Shown here: positions 1-7,910 of the stretch, piece after piece
How positions within the stretch are numbered: position 1 is the stretch's first letter
Layout: every line of letters starts with the position of its first letter
NCBI GenBank assembly: GCA_947491475.1
Contig: CANLKN010000015.1
Coordinates: 1 to 51,367 of the forward strand
Origin: Akkermansiaceae bacterium
Lineage (GTDB): Bacteria > Verrucomicrobiota > Verrucomicrobiia > Verrucomicrobiales > Akkermansiaceae
Length of the DNA: 51,367 nt
Direction of reading: 5' to 3'
The notes under the pieces: generated by a model
Databases searched by the model: none
Told to the model about the DNA's origin: nothing
The model's input: only the letters and a program-made list of their open reading frames with translations
Program-made: the position numbers and the translations under genes

Positions 1-226
1 GTGTCCGGCCGTCGTCCAGTTGGATTTCCTCGGGTTTCCATGTTTGGCTTTGGTCGTAGCCATCTGGATCGGGATTGGATGGATTCCGGGGACGGTTGAA
101 CCAGTCAAGATCGGGTTCTTCGTCGGGGATCCATTCCTTGATCGCCTGCGGCGGAGACACAAGACGGCAAGACACAAGACAGGAGACGAAGAGGGCTTCG
201 CGCGGATCATCGGCTTCGACGCTCAT
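1..226 (-). CDS. 5' part of an unidentified gene, running off the left edge
   Basis: An open frame starts at an ATG (224-226) and runs leftward to the window edge without a stop, giving about 75 residues. Residues after about 25 look like real protein: acidic and rich in Pro, Asp and Trp, including PQAIKEWIPDEEPDLDW and a later PDGYDQSQTWKPEE. The frame is closed upstream by a stop at 248-250. The N-terminal stretch LFVSCLVSCRLVS is encoded by a 7-bp tandem repeat (159-187), so the true start may lie downstream of it, for example the GTG at 158-160. No Shine-Dalgarno sequence is evident. I do not recognise the family. Confidence 0.45.
   Translation of the reverse strand, partial: MSVEADDPREALFVSCLVSCRLVSPPQAIKEWIPDEEPDLDWFNRPRNPSNPDPDGYDQSQTWKPEEIQLDDGRT
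159..187. repeat. 7-bp-period tandem repeat (ACAAGAC type)
   Basis: The units ACAAGAC, GCAAGAC, ACAAGAC and AGGAGAC follow each other, with one extra G after the first. They lie inside the 5' end of the leftward partial gene. The reverse-complement type of unit recurs at 291-311. Confidence 0.6.
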
Positions 227-290
227 AGAGACGCCGCTACTAGCGATTCATTCGCATGCCGCGAAAGCCCGCCGATGTGATCGCGGATTC

Positions 291-311
291 TTGTCTTGCG
301 TCTTGCGTCTT
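291..311. repeat. 7-bp-period tandem repeat (GCGTCTT)
   Basis: TTGTCTT is followed by two GCGTCTT units. This is the opposite orientation of the repeat at 159-187, so the two could pair across the 5' end of the first gene. Confidence 0.6.
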
Positions 312-483
312 TTCCGGGCGCATGTCGCGGGCGAATTGTTTCGGAGGTGCCGGGATGAGAAGGATTTGGACAGGCGATGGTTTTTCGGTCGGAGGCTCGG
401 GTTTCGGCAGTCGGATGATGCGGTCGGGGATGAGTGGGGTTTGGCCGCGGGTTTTGTGTTGGTGGCGCGGCCTCGCCGTAGGC

Positions 484-571
484 CGCATGCCAAAGGTGGG
501 AGAAAGCTGGATGCCAAGGATCGACTGGCGGACTGTGCTTGGGCTGGGCTTTCGCGTTCCTTTGGCATGCG
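484..571. repeat. 13-bp inverted repeat
   Basis: CGCATGCCAAAGG at 484-496 is perfectly inverted at 559-571, with a 62-base interior. The interior carries the near-copy GATGCCAAGGA. It resembles the end structure of a small palindromic element, but no gene lies inside. Confidence 0.4.
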
Positions 572-706
572 CTCCCGGCGGTAGCGCGCCACCTTTGATG
601 ACGGTCTGGGTGGCGGCGTTCCAGGTGATTTTCCACACCGATCATGCGGCGGGGGGGGCTTGGCTTGGAAACTTGACCGGCCCGGGAAATTAGACATCGT
701 CTCACC

Positions 707-992
707 ATGAGCCGTGCCCAATCCACCGTCACCCTGAAAAAGTGGGGGAACAGCATCGGCCTGGTGCTTTCCGCAGCCTTGGCCAAGGAGGCCCGATTGT
801 TTTCAGGAACGAAAGTGGAGATTTCCCTTGGCGATGAGGCGCTGGTGGTGCGCAAGGCGGGGGCAAGCGCACATCGAGGAATTGTGTGCGGGCATCACTC
901 CGGAAATCCTGCATCCGGAATCCGATTGGGATGCACCGCAAGGCGGAGAAGCTCGGCAAGCGTCGATGCATGACATTCGGAATCCCCCTTGA
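707..992 (+). pseudogene. MazE/AbrB-type antitoxin, frameshifted, no toxin partner
   Basis: From the ATG at 707 the frame encodes a MazE-like N-terminus (VTLKKWGNSIGLVLSAALAK, then a SpoVT/AbrB DNA-binding swapped-hairpin region to about residue 50). After VVRKAG the typical MazE tail continues in another frame: AHIEELCAGITPEILHPESD, ending at a TGA at 990-992. The switch falls near a G5 run at about 859-863. In the original frame the protein ends as an 88-residue product with an unrelated tail. MazE antitoxins normally precede a MazF toxin; here a restriction gene follows at 1068 instead. This is probably a decayed toxin-antitoxin remnant, unless the frameshift is a sequencing error. Confidence 0.75.
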
Positions 993-1015
993 ATTTGAAC
1001 ATTCAAGAGGATAAT
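988..1015 (+). promoter_or_regulatory. candidate promoter and palindrome before the restriction genes
   Basis: A palindrome (CTTGAA at 988-993, TTCAAG at 1002-1007) overlaps a possible -35 (CTTGAA), followed after 16 bases by GATAAT (1010-1015) as a -10. It lies 53 bases before the endonuclease start. The palindrome could be an operator, but no controller gene is next to it. Confidence 0.35.
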
Positions 1016-1067
1016 GAATTCTTTGCATCTGCGGAACTTGGAATAGCCTTCGCGTGATTTTAGCTTC

Positions 1068-2051
1068 ATGAAAAAGAATCTCCAGTTATTTGAATCTTGC
1101 CTCAAACACCGCGAATCGGTTTTGGATCCTTATTACTGCCATGAAGAGCCGATGATCATTTCATCCGCTGGCATTAGGAAGAGCACTGGCGTGATGAAAA
1201 CTGCAGCAGACGTCAGGGATCGCCTGACGGCGATACGCGTGGCGCTTCAAGATGCGCCCAACGCTGACATCAGCCGACATCTCAACGAAATCGCCAAAAG
1301 CCTCGCAAACCCCAACTCCAACTATATCGAGTTCACTTCCTTTTTCCCTGTGGTCGATTTCACGTTTTCTATGTATCGCAACTTGGAAAATTCCGAAAAA
1401 ATCGAGTTTCTCGACGCAGCTGCCCGCCGTTTCATTGCAGAACGGCATTCTGCTTATGAATTTCATGGATACACCGCCACCACGATTCAGGTGCGCAAGG
1501 ATTTCGAGCGACATAAATCACGCGGTTCCCATGGGTCCACAAAAATCGAGGTGATGCTCCAAGCGGGAGGCTATCGAAGCGCTGTAGGAACTTCCAAACT
1601 AGTAAAGGGAACATATGTTTTGCCCACTTCGGGAGCAGCCTACAGAGAAACCATCGAAGTGCTTCGCCGCAGTGATGGATTGATATTCACCTGGGCAACA
1701 GATCATCAAGACAAGCTTCCGGATCTTGTGTTGCGGAATTATGCCGGAGATCTCTGCATTGGCGAGTTCAAGCACATCAAGGAGGGTGGCGGCGGCCAAG
1801 ACAAGCAACTTGCCGAGCTGATTTCCCTCGTGCAACAATCCGAGGAAAACATTTCCTATCTCGCCTTCCTTGACGGCCTCTATTTCAACCGATTGGCAGA
1901 TGTGGGCATACAGCGAAACGGGCGCCCATCCAAGATGCAGCGCCAGATCGATGCGATAAGACATGCGCTTAAGGCCAATGCCCGAAATTTTTTCGTGAAC
2001 ACCCATGGCATGCAAACCCTTCTCAACCTGAAAAAATCCTGGCTCCAATGA
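1068..2051 (+). CDS. putative type II restriction endonuclease
   Basis: A 327-residue protein directly upstream of a DNA methyltransferase, with a 4-bp stop/start overlap (ATGA at 2048-2051). I do not recognise a named restriction family. A PD-(D/E)xK nuclease signature fits residues 218-235: P218-D219, a 13-residue gap, then E233-F-K235. It sits in a hydrophobic-strand context (LPDLVLRN, then DLCIGEFKH). The preceding segment (about 140-165, QVRKDFERHKSRGSHGST) is basic and could contact DNA. Codons are more AT-rich than in the neighbours, in keeping with acquisition by transfer. An alternative start at Met29 would remove 28 residues. The role is inferred mainly from the partner gene and the nuclease motif. 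Confidence 0.7.
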   Translation: MKKNLQLFESCLKHRESVLDPYYCHEEPMIISSAGIRKSTGVMKTAADVRDRLTAIRVALQDAPNADISRHLNEIAKSLANPNSNYIEFTSFFPVVDFTFSMYRNLENSEKIEFLDAAARRFIAERHSAYEFHGYTATTIQVRKDFERHKSRGSHGSTKIEVMLQAGGYRSAVGTSKLVKGTYVLPTSGAAYRETIEVLRRSDGLIFTWATDHQDKLPDLVLRNYAGDLCIGEFKHIKEGGGGQDKQLAELISLVQQSEENISYLAFLDGLYFNRLADVGIQRNGRPSKMQRQIDAIRHALKANARNFFVNTHGMQTLLNLKKSWLQ

Positions 2052-3178
2052 AAGATCCCGACATGCACTTTCCCTTTATTGCGACGCCAGCCAAAACGGC
2101 GGAGCGTGGTCGCATGCTGATATCCAAGGAACGGCAGCGGTATGTGGATATAAATGCCGACAAAGTGGCCAGAGGCTCATTCCATACCAAGGGGGATTCC
2201 TGGCTTGCGAAACCAGTCCGCAAATTCATCACGGAAGCACTGGAGTCCGGCATCACAGGATGTTTGGACCCGTTCGCCGGTGGTGGGGATTTGCTTTCTC
2301 TGTGCGTGGATGAGTTCGGCTGCCACGTTGATGGTTATGACATTGTCGGAGGCAAGTGGCCGGTCAATGACAGTCTCGTTGGAATACCTAACACCGACAA
2401 ACTACTAATTGTCACCAATCCTCCATACCTGGCCAAATACAGCGCGGCGCGCAAGGGGGTGATTGAGGAATCTGCCCGGTATTTCGGTTGCAGCAGTTGG
2501 GAGGATCTATACCAAATCGCTCTGGATCGCTGTATGGAAGCTTCCCGTCGTGTCGTCGCAATCATCCCGGAGACCTTCATCAACTCCACCTATCCAAAAC
2601 TTCATGTCGATTCGATCTGCGTTCTGGAGACGAACCCTTTTCATGATACGGAAACTCCGGTGTGCGTGGTTTGCATGGACCGGGAGCGACTCGACGGCGA
2701 GCAGCATGGGAGAGTTTACGTTGGTGATGATTTTTGCGCCACCTTGGGCGAGTTGTCGCGGATCAGAAACTCCCACTCGCCCAAAATCCCGATCCGCTTC
2801 AATGACGTTTCCGGCAAGGTGGCCCTTAAAGCCGTGGACGGGGCTACTCCCGATGATCGGATTCGATTCATGCGTGCCGATCAATTCGCCTACTCAACTG
2901 ACAAGATCAAGGTTTCGAGCCGCCTCATGACATACATTGGAATGCCTTCGCTGGCGGACAGCGACCTGGATGCGTTGATTGCCCATGCAAATGCCGAGCT
3001 GGATATCATCAGAAAGGCGTCCAGTGACCTGGTTCTTTCCCCATTCAAAGGAAACAATAAAGCAGGCAGCAGGAGAAGGCGGCTTGACTACGCAATGGCG
3101 AGAAAAATTCTTGGCCGAGTCATGCATTCATTTCATTCCTCGCCAGCAGGAAATGGGGATCTGTTTCCAGGCATCTGA
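2048..3178 (+). CDS. type II DNA adenine-N6 (or cytosine-N4) methyltransferase
   Basis: A 376-residue amino-methyltransferase. The SAM-binding motif I is CLDPFAGGGD (residues 72-81) and the catalytic motif IV is NPPY (124-127), in the order I then IV. NPPY is typical of adenine-N6 enzymes. The region after about residue 190 probably holds the target-recognition part. It would protect host DNA from the endonuclease encoded just upstream; the 4-bp overlap implies co-translation. The recognition sequence cannot be read from the protein. No specificity subunit or helicase is nearby, so this is a simple type II pair rather than type I or III. Confidence 0.85.
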   Translation: MKDPDMHFPFIATPAKTAERGRMLISKERQRYVDINADKVARGSFHTKGDSWLAKPVRKFITEALESGITGCLDPFAGGGDLLSLCVDEFGCHVDGYDIVGGKWPVNDSLVGIPNTDKLLIVTNPPYLAKYSAARKGVIEESARYFGCSSWEDLYQIALDRCMEASRRVVAIIPETFINSTYPKLHVDSICVLETNPFHDTETPVCVVCMDRERLDGEQHGRVYVGDDFCATLGELSRIRNSHSPKIPIRFNDVSGKVALKAVDGATPDDRIRFMRADQFAYSTDKIKVSSRLMTYIGMPSLADSDLDALIAHANAELDIIRKASSDLVLSPFKGNNKAGSRRRRLDYAMARKILGRVMHSFHSSPAGNGDLFPGI

Positions 3179-3213
3179 TTGTTCACGCGCTGCTGGCGAT
3201 CTGAAACCGTCCA

Positions 3214-4482
3214 TCAATCCTTCACCCGCTCGACGTCGGCACCGAGCATGAGGAGTTTCTCGTCGATGTGTTCGTATCCGCGGTCGATGTGATAGAGGCG
3301 GCTGATTTCGGTGGAGCCTTTGGCTGTTAGAGCAGCGAGCACGAGGGCGGCGGAGGCGCGCAGGTCGGACGCCATCACCGGCGCGGCGGAGAGTTTTTCC
3401 ACACCGCTGACGATGGCCGTGCCATGGTCCACCTTGACGTCGGCACCCATCCGCTTGAGCTCGGAGCAGTGCATGAAACGTTGCGGGAAAATAGTGTCCT
3501 TGATCACGCTGATGCCCGGCGTGGTGACCAGCAGCGCGGTCATTTGCGCCTGCATGTCGGTGGGGTAGCCGGGGAAAGGGGCGGTGACGAGATCGACTCC
3601 GTGGAGTTTCTCGCCACGCCAGACGGTGCAACTGTCGCCGGCCTCGTTGAACTCGACGCGGTGGCCGGATTGCTCGATGGCGGCGGTGATGGCCTTCATG
3701 TGATCGCGGCAGATGCGGCGGAGTTTCACGCCGTCTCCCGCCAGCGCGGCGGCGGCCATGAAGGTGCCGGCCTCTATGCGGTCCGGGATGACGGTGTGCT
3801 CCACGGCATGGAGTTCCTTCACGCCTTCGATGACGATGCGGCGGGTGCCGGCACCGGTGATTTTCGCGCCCATGGCGTTGAGGAAATTCGCCAGATCCAG
3901 CACTTCGGGTTCGGCGGCGGCGGATTCGATCACGGTGATGCCCTCGGCGAGCGTGGCGGCCATCATCACGTTGTCGGTGCCCAGCACGGTGGGGCCGTGA
4001 GTGCCGGAGAGATCGATTTCCGCACCGCGCAAGCCGTCCTTGGCGGTGAGAATGATGTTTCCTCCCTCGAACTCGACCTTCGCGCCGAGCGCTTCGAGTC
4101 CGCGAAGATGAAGGTCCACCGGGCGGTCGCCGATGACGCAGCCGCCGGGCAGCGAGACGACGGCGCGGCCCATGCGGGCGAGCAGCGGGCCCATCACGCA
4201 GATCGAGGCGCGCATCCGGCGGACGAGTTCGTAGGGGGCGACGTCGGAAATATCGGCGCAAGTGATGCGCACGGTGCCGGACGAGCGTTCGACGTCGGCC
4301 CCCAGCGCGCTGAGGATCTGGATCATGTAGTTGGTGTCCGAGACGTCGGGCACGCGGCGGATGATGCAGGGCTCGGCGGTGAGCAGGGAGGCGGCGAGAA
4401 TCGGCAGCGAGGCGTTTTTCGAGCCGGAAATATTGATCGACCCGCGAAGGGTGGCGCCGCCGTGAACGATGAGTTTGTCCAT
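3214..4482 (-). CDS. murA: UDP-N-acetylglucosamine 1-carboxyvinyltransferase
   Basis: MurA transfers enolpyruvate from PEP to UDP-GlcNAc, the first committed cytoplasmic step of peptidoglycan synthesis. The 422-residue length is normal. Family motifs are intact: the N-terminal GSKNASLPILAA (20-31) with Lys22, and the catalytic loop GGCVIGDRPVDLH with Cys115 at the canonical position, so the enzyme should be fosfomycin-sensitive. The longer open frame upstream is not used: the MDKLIVHGGA start at 4482 is the family start and lies just after a 7-bp repeat. It is the last gene of a minus-strand run ymdB-prmC-murA. Confidence 0.97.
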   Translation of the reverse strand: MDKLIVHGGATLRGSINISGSKNASLPILAASLLTAEPCIIRRVPDVSDTNYMIQILSALGADVERSSGTVRITCADISDVAPYELVRRMRASICVMGPLLARMGRAVVSLPGGCVIGDRPVDLHLRGLEALGAKVEFEGGNIILTAKDGLRGAEIDLSGTHGPTVLGTDNVMMAATLAEGITVIESAAAEPEVLDLANFLNAMGAKITGAGTRRIVIEGVKELHAVEHTVIPDRIEAGTFMAAAALAGDGVKLRRICRDHMKAITAAIEQSGHRVEFNEAGDSCTVWRGEKLHGVDLVTAPFPGYPTDMQAQMTALLVTTPGISVIKDTIFPQRFMHCSELKRMGADVKVDHGTAIVSGVEKLSAAPVMASDLRASAALVLAALTAKGSTEISRLYHIDRGYEHIDEKLLMLGADVERVKD

Positions 4483-4487
4483 CCGTG

Positions 4488-4515
4488 GATTTGAGATTTG
4501 AGATTTGAGATTCAG
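4488..4515. repeat. 7-bp tandem repeat (GATTTGA x3) between prmC and murA
   Basis: Three perfect GATTTGA units (4488-4508) are followed by GATTCAG. The prmC stop codon (4512-4514) lies inside the last unit, and the repeat fills nearly the whole spacer before murA. Confidence 0.8.
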
Positions 4516-5351
4516 AGCGGCCGCCGGGCGAAGGGGAAACGGGCGATGCCGGAGAGATCGGGCTTCACTTCGATTTCGGCGAAGCCGGAGGCTTGGAGAA
4601 ATCCGGCGACCTGTGAAGCCTGATCGTGGCCGATTTCCAACACCAGCCAGCCGCCGGGATTGAGATGCTGGAAGGTCTGCGGGATGAAACGCCGGATCAG
4701 ATCCAAGCCGTCCGCGCCGCTGAAAAGTGCGAGCGCCGGATCGTGAAGCACCTCGCGGGCCATCGTCGCGCGCTCGGATTCCGGCACGTAGGGCAGGTTG
4801 GCGACGATGCCGTCGAAGGTGCCGTCGATGGCGGAAAACAAATCGCTTTCGAGAAACGAAGCGTTGGTGATTTCCAGCGCGGCGGCGTTTTCCGTGGCGA
4901 GCGCGAGCGCGTCCGGCGAGACATCGGCGAGGGTGACGTCCCAGCCGGGCCGCGCGGCGGCGAGCGTGAGCCCCAGCACGCCGGAGCCGCAACCGATGTC
5001 GAGCAGCCGCTGGTTTTCCGGCAGTTCCCATGTGAGCAGCCACTCGGCGAGTTCCTCGGTTTCCGGCCGCGGGATCAACGCGCGGGCGTCGGTTTTGAAT
5101 TCGTGCTTGTGAAACCACACCCTGCCTAACAGATGCTGCAGCGGGATGCCCTCGCAGCGTTTCTTGAGCGCCCCGCGCAAGGGCGAGAGCTCGCTTTCCT
5201 GCATCGGCCGGTCGAACTGCGTGTATAAGTCCATCCGCGTGCAGCCGAGTTGGTGCGCCACCAACATCTGCATGTTGCGGCGCGCGTCCTCGATGCCGCG
5301 CTTTTCCAGGTAGCGGGTGCCGCCTTCGATCGTTTCCAGGACCGTCGTCAT
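4512..5351 (-). CDS. prmC: release factor glutamine methyltransferase
   Basis: PrmC (HemK) methylates the GGQ glutamine of release factors RF1 and RF2. The 279-residue protein has the family N-terminal helical domain (to about 85), the SAM motif DIGCGSG (118-124) and the PETEEL segment (96-101). The substrate-binding (N/D)PPY motif reads NLPY here (185-188), with Leu at the usual first Pro. The start at 5351 gives MTTVLETI and a 4-bp overlap with the upstream gene (5348-5351). An open frame extends 55 codons further, but only as an antisense shadow of that gene. Confidence 0.93.
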   Translation of the reverse strand: MTTVLETIEGGTRYLEKRGIEDARRNMQMLVAHQLGCTRMDLYTQFDRPMQESELSPLRGALKKRCEGIPLQHLLGRVWFHKHEFKTDARALIPRPETEELAEWLLTWELPENQRLLDIGCGSGVLGLTLAAARPGWDVTLADVSPDALALATENAAALEITNASFLESDLFSAIDGTFDGIVANLPYVPESERATMAREVLHDPALALFSGADGLDLIRRFIPQTFQHLNPGGWLVLEIGHDQASQVAGFLQASGFAEIEVKPDLSGIARFPFARRPL

Positions 5352-6172
5352 GCGGAAGCGGCTTCCTCCGGGGATTTTTCCGGCACCAGGCGCGACACGC
5401 GGCGGATCGAGAGGCAGGTGCCGCTGGCCGGGTCCACTTCCATGATCGCTCCGCACAGGCGCACCGGGCCTTTGGCGATCGGGAAACGCGTCGGCATGCT
5501 GGATTTGAAACGCCAAAGCACGGACTCAATGTTGCGGCCGAGGATCGATTCTTCCGGGCCGCACATTCCGGCATCGGTGAGGTAGCCGGTGCCGCCGGGA
5601 AAGATCGTGTCATCCGCGGTTTGCACGTGGGTGTGCGTGCCTAGCACCGCGGAGACCTTGCCGTCTAACAAACGCCCCATGGCGATCTTCTCGCTGGTGG
5701 TCTCGGCATGGTAATCGACGATGATCGGACCCACACCATCGGCGCGCAGCCGGGCGGCCTCCGCCTCTGCGGCGAGATACGGGTTTTCGAGCGGCGGCTG
5801 GATGAACGAGCGGCCCTGCAACTGCATCACGGCCACCCGGCCCTTGGCGGTTTCCAGCACCACGCTGCCATTGCCGGGCGTGCCCGGTGGGTAGTTCAGC
5901 GGCCGCAACAGCCGCGGCTCGGTGGGAAAATAATCGACGATTTCCTTCTGGTCCCAAACATGGTCGCCGGTGGTGATGACGGCCGCGCCGGCGCGCAGCA
6001 GGTCGATGGCGATCTTGGGCGTGATGCCCTTGCCCCCGGCGGAGTTTTCGCCGTTGACGATGATAAAATCGAGCGCTTCCTCCTGTTTCAGGATCGGTAG
6101 TTGCTCGGTCACCGCCTTGCGGCCGGGCTCGCCGACGATATCACCTAGAAACAAAATGCGGAGCGTGGACAT
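5348..6172 (-). CDS. YmdB-family metallophosphoesterase
   Basis: A 274-residue member of the TIGR00282/YmdB family, dinuclear-metal phosphodiesterases; the Bacillus member hydrolyses 2',3'-cyclic nucleotides. Metal-binding motifs are intact: GDIVGEPGR (10-18), NGENSAGG (about 40-47), TGDHVWD, DYHAE and GTHTHVQTAD. It is the first gene of the ymdB-prmC-murA run and overlaps prmC by 4 bp. The substrate in this organism is unknown; the family assignment is firm. Confidence 0.9.
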   Translation of the reverse strand: MSTLRILFLGDIVGEPGRKAVTEQLPILKQEEALDFIIVNGENSAGGKGITPKIAIDLLRAGAAVITTGDHVWDQKEIVDYFPTEPRLLRPLNYPPGTPGNGSVVLETAKGRVAVMQLQGRSFIQPPLENPYLAAEAEAARLRADGVGPIIVDYHAETTSEKIAMGRLLDGKVSAVLGTHTHVQTADDTIFPGGTGYLTDAGMCGPEESILGRNIESVLWRFKSSMPTRFPIAKGPVRLCGAIMEVDPASGTCLSIRRVSRLVPEKSPEEAASA

Positions 6173-6248
6173 GATGGAAACGTTGGGCGGTAATCAGCGC
6201 CGCCGGCAGAATCCACAGTCCATCACCCGCCGACAATCCATTTCCTGA

Positions 6249-7631
6249 ATGTCCCCGCTTCTCAAACGCGCTCTTCCGCTGCTCGTCGCGCTGGCGCTGC
6301 TGCTGCCGGCCATGATTTATCTCGCGATGAAAAATGTCCCGCCGCCACCGCTCGCCGAAACACCGGCTCCTGCGCCCACGCCCGGTGAAATTCCGCAGCC
6401 TCCCGAAAGTCCTGCTCCGCCAGCGCCGCAGTCACCCAGTCCTCCGCCGGTTACCCCCGCGCTCTCGGTGCTCGGCGAAATGCCCGACTGGGCACGGCTG
6501 GAGGCCTTTCAGGAAACCATCACCCGCGGCGATTTCGAGCGGCTTCTCACTGAAATTTTCACCGTCGGCGGCGCATGGCGGCGCTTCATTGAAATCGGTG
6601 AAAACGAAGCCCGCATCCTCACTGGCAGCACGCCGGAAGCGGAGATTTTCCACCTGCGATTCGCCCCTGACGAAACTTCCGCCGCGCCCACGCCGCGGAA
6701 TTGGCGGCGCACGTCGGATCTGCCTCCCGCGCCGGAAGGCCAGCCGCTCGACGGCCTGCACATCGCCATCGACCCCGGCCACATCGGCGGTGAGTGGGCG
6801 AAGATCGAGGAACGCTGGCTGCTCATCGGCGATGGCCCGCCGGTCCGCGAGGGAGACATGACCTTGCTCGTCGCCAAGCTGCTCGTCCCGCGCCTGCAGG
6901 CGCTCGGCGCGCGCGTCTCGCTGGTGCGCGACAAAACCGAGCCCATCACCCCGCTGCGGCCGGGCTCGCTGCTGGATCTTGCTGCCGACACCGCCGAGCC
7001 GCCGGACTCGCCCGCCGCCCTGCAAAAGCTCGCCGAACGCTTGTTTTACCGCACCGCGGAAATCCGCGCCCGCGCCCGGGTGGTCAACGAAACCCTCAAG
7101 CCGGACCTCGTCCTCTGCCTGCATTTCAACGCCGATGCCTGGGGCGATCCCGCCAACCCGATTCTTGTCGAGCGCAGCCACCTCCACCTCCTGCTCAACG
7201 GCGCCTACACCGATGAGGAAGTCTCACTCACCGACCAGCGCTTCGCCCTGTTGGACAAACTGTTGCGCCGCACCCATGAGGAGGAGGCCTTGGTGGGAGC
7301 CACCGTGGCGGATGTGTTCGCGCAGCGCTCCGGCCTGCCGCCATTCATCTATCAGCCGGATTCGCCCAACGCCCGCCCGGTTAACAATCATCCTTATCTC
7401 TGGGCGCGCAACCTGCTCGCCAACCGCCTTTACGACTGCCCGGTCATCTTCATGGAGCCCTACGTCATGAACTCCACCCCCGACTACCCGCGCCTCAAGG
7501 CCGGCGATTACGATGGCCTGCGTGAAATCAACGGGGTCATGCGCCCATCGATCTTCCGCGAGTATGCCGACGCCCTGACCGAAGGCCTCGCCAGACACTA
7601 CGCCACGCAACGCAGCCTCCGGGAGCGCTGA
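6249..7631 (+). CDS. N-acetylmuramoyl-L-alanine amidase (Amidase_3), membrane-anchored
   Basis: A 460-residue zinc amidase that cleaves the amide between N-acetylmuramic acid and the stem peptide. An N-terminal membrane anchor or signal (about 8-27) is followed by a Pro-rich linker (30-70) that could span periplasm. The catalytic domain starts near 168. Zinc ligands and catalytic acid fit DPGH (His178), Glu201, LHFNAD (His292) and MEPYVMN (Glu403). Between about 225 and 275 lies an insertion rich in Ala and Pro. It is transcribed divergently from the ymdB-prmC-murA run. Its role is probably in septal or general wall turnover. Confidence 0.88.
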   Translation: MSPLLKRALPLLVALALLLPAMIYLAMKNVPPPPLAETPAPAPTPGEIPQPPESPAPPAPQSPSPPPVTPALSVLGEMPDWARLEAFQETITRGDFERLLTEIFTVGGAWRRFIEIGENEARILTGSTPEAEIFHLRFAPDETSAAPTPRNWRRTSDLPPAPEGQPLDGLHIAIDPGHIGGEWAKIEERWLLIGDGPPVREGDMTLLVAKLLVPRLQALGARVSLVRDKTEPITPLRPGSLLDLAADTAEPPDSPAALQKLAERLFYRTAEIRARARVVNETLKPDLVLCLHFNADAWGDPANPILVERSHLHLLLNGAYTDEEVSLTDQRFALLDKLLRRTHEEEALVGATVADVFAQRSGLPPFIYQPDSPNARPVNNHPYLWARNLLANRLYDCPVIFMEPYVMNSTPDYPRLKAGDYDGLREINGVMRPSIFREYADALTEGLARHYATQRSLRER

Positions 7632-7669
7632 GTCCCCAGCTCGGCGAGGCACCGCAAGCGCTTTCCGGC

Positions 7670-7900
7670 GGATTCGTTTCCTCAATCGCGGGCTGCCGCT
7701 GCGGGAGGTCCGCGCTGATGGCGGCGCGAGAGAGATCGCCGACTTCTATGGCGACCAACCGCCTTATCTCCACACCCACAACACCACCATTTCCTCAGCC
7801 GCGAACATCGCGCGCACGGCTTTACGGGCTCAATGGCAGCGGCCTGACCATCGGCATGTGGGACGGTGGCTCCGGACTCCGCCAGAATCCTGAAGCCGCA
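7670..7900 (+). pseudogene. remnant of a subtilisin-like (S8) secreted peptidase
   Basis: In one frame FLNRGLPLREVRADG runs into REIADFYGDQPPYLHTHNTT and SSAANIARTAL. In the next frame YGLNGSGLTIGMWDGG follows. The last segment matches the start of S8 catalytic domains, where the catalytic Asp lies in (I/V)xxxD(G/T)G. Everything downstream (His, Ser) is missing, because the AraC gene occupies 7911 onward on the other strand. It is a short, frameshifted fragment with no start codon of its own. Confidence 0.6.
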
Positions 7901-7910
7901 CATCCGAGCA

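Larger units (their letters stand above)
227..706. other. relic or non-coding stretch
   Basis: About 480 bases with no credible gene. Open frames exist on both strands, but their translations are Arg/Pro/Ser-rich and match nothing recognisable. The stretch holds a 7-bp tandem repeat (291-311), a 13-bp inverted repeat (484-496 with 559-571) and a run of eight G at 651-658. Debris of a mobile or palindromic element is the likeliest reading. Confidence 0.45.

Noticed and set aside
3128-4261. 377-codon open frame antisense/out of frame within murA
   Set aside because: Its translation is Arg/His/Pro-rich shadow sequence; MurA in the other frame is unmistakable.
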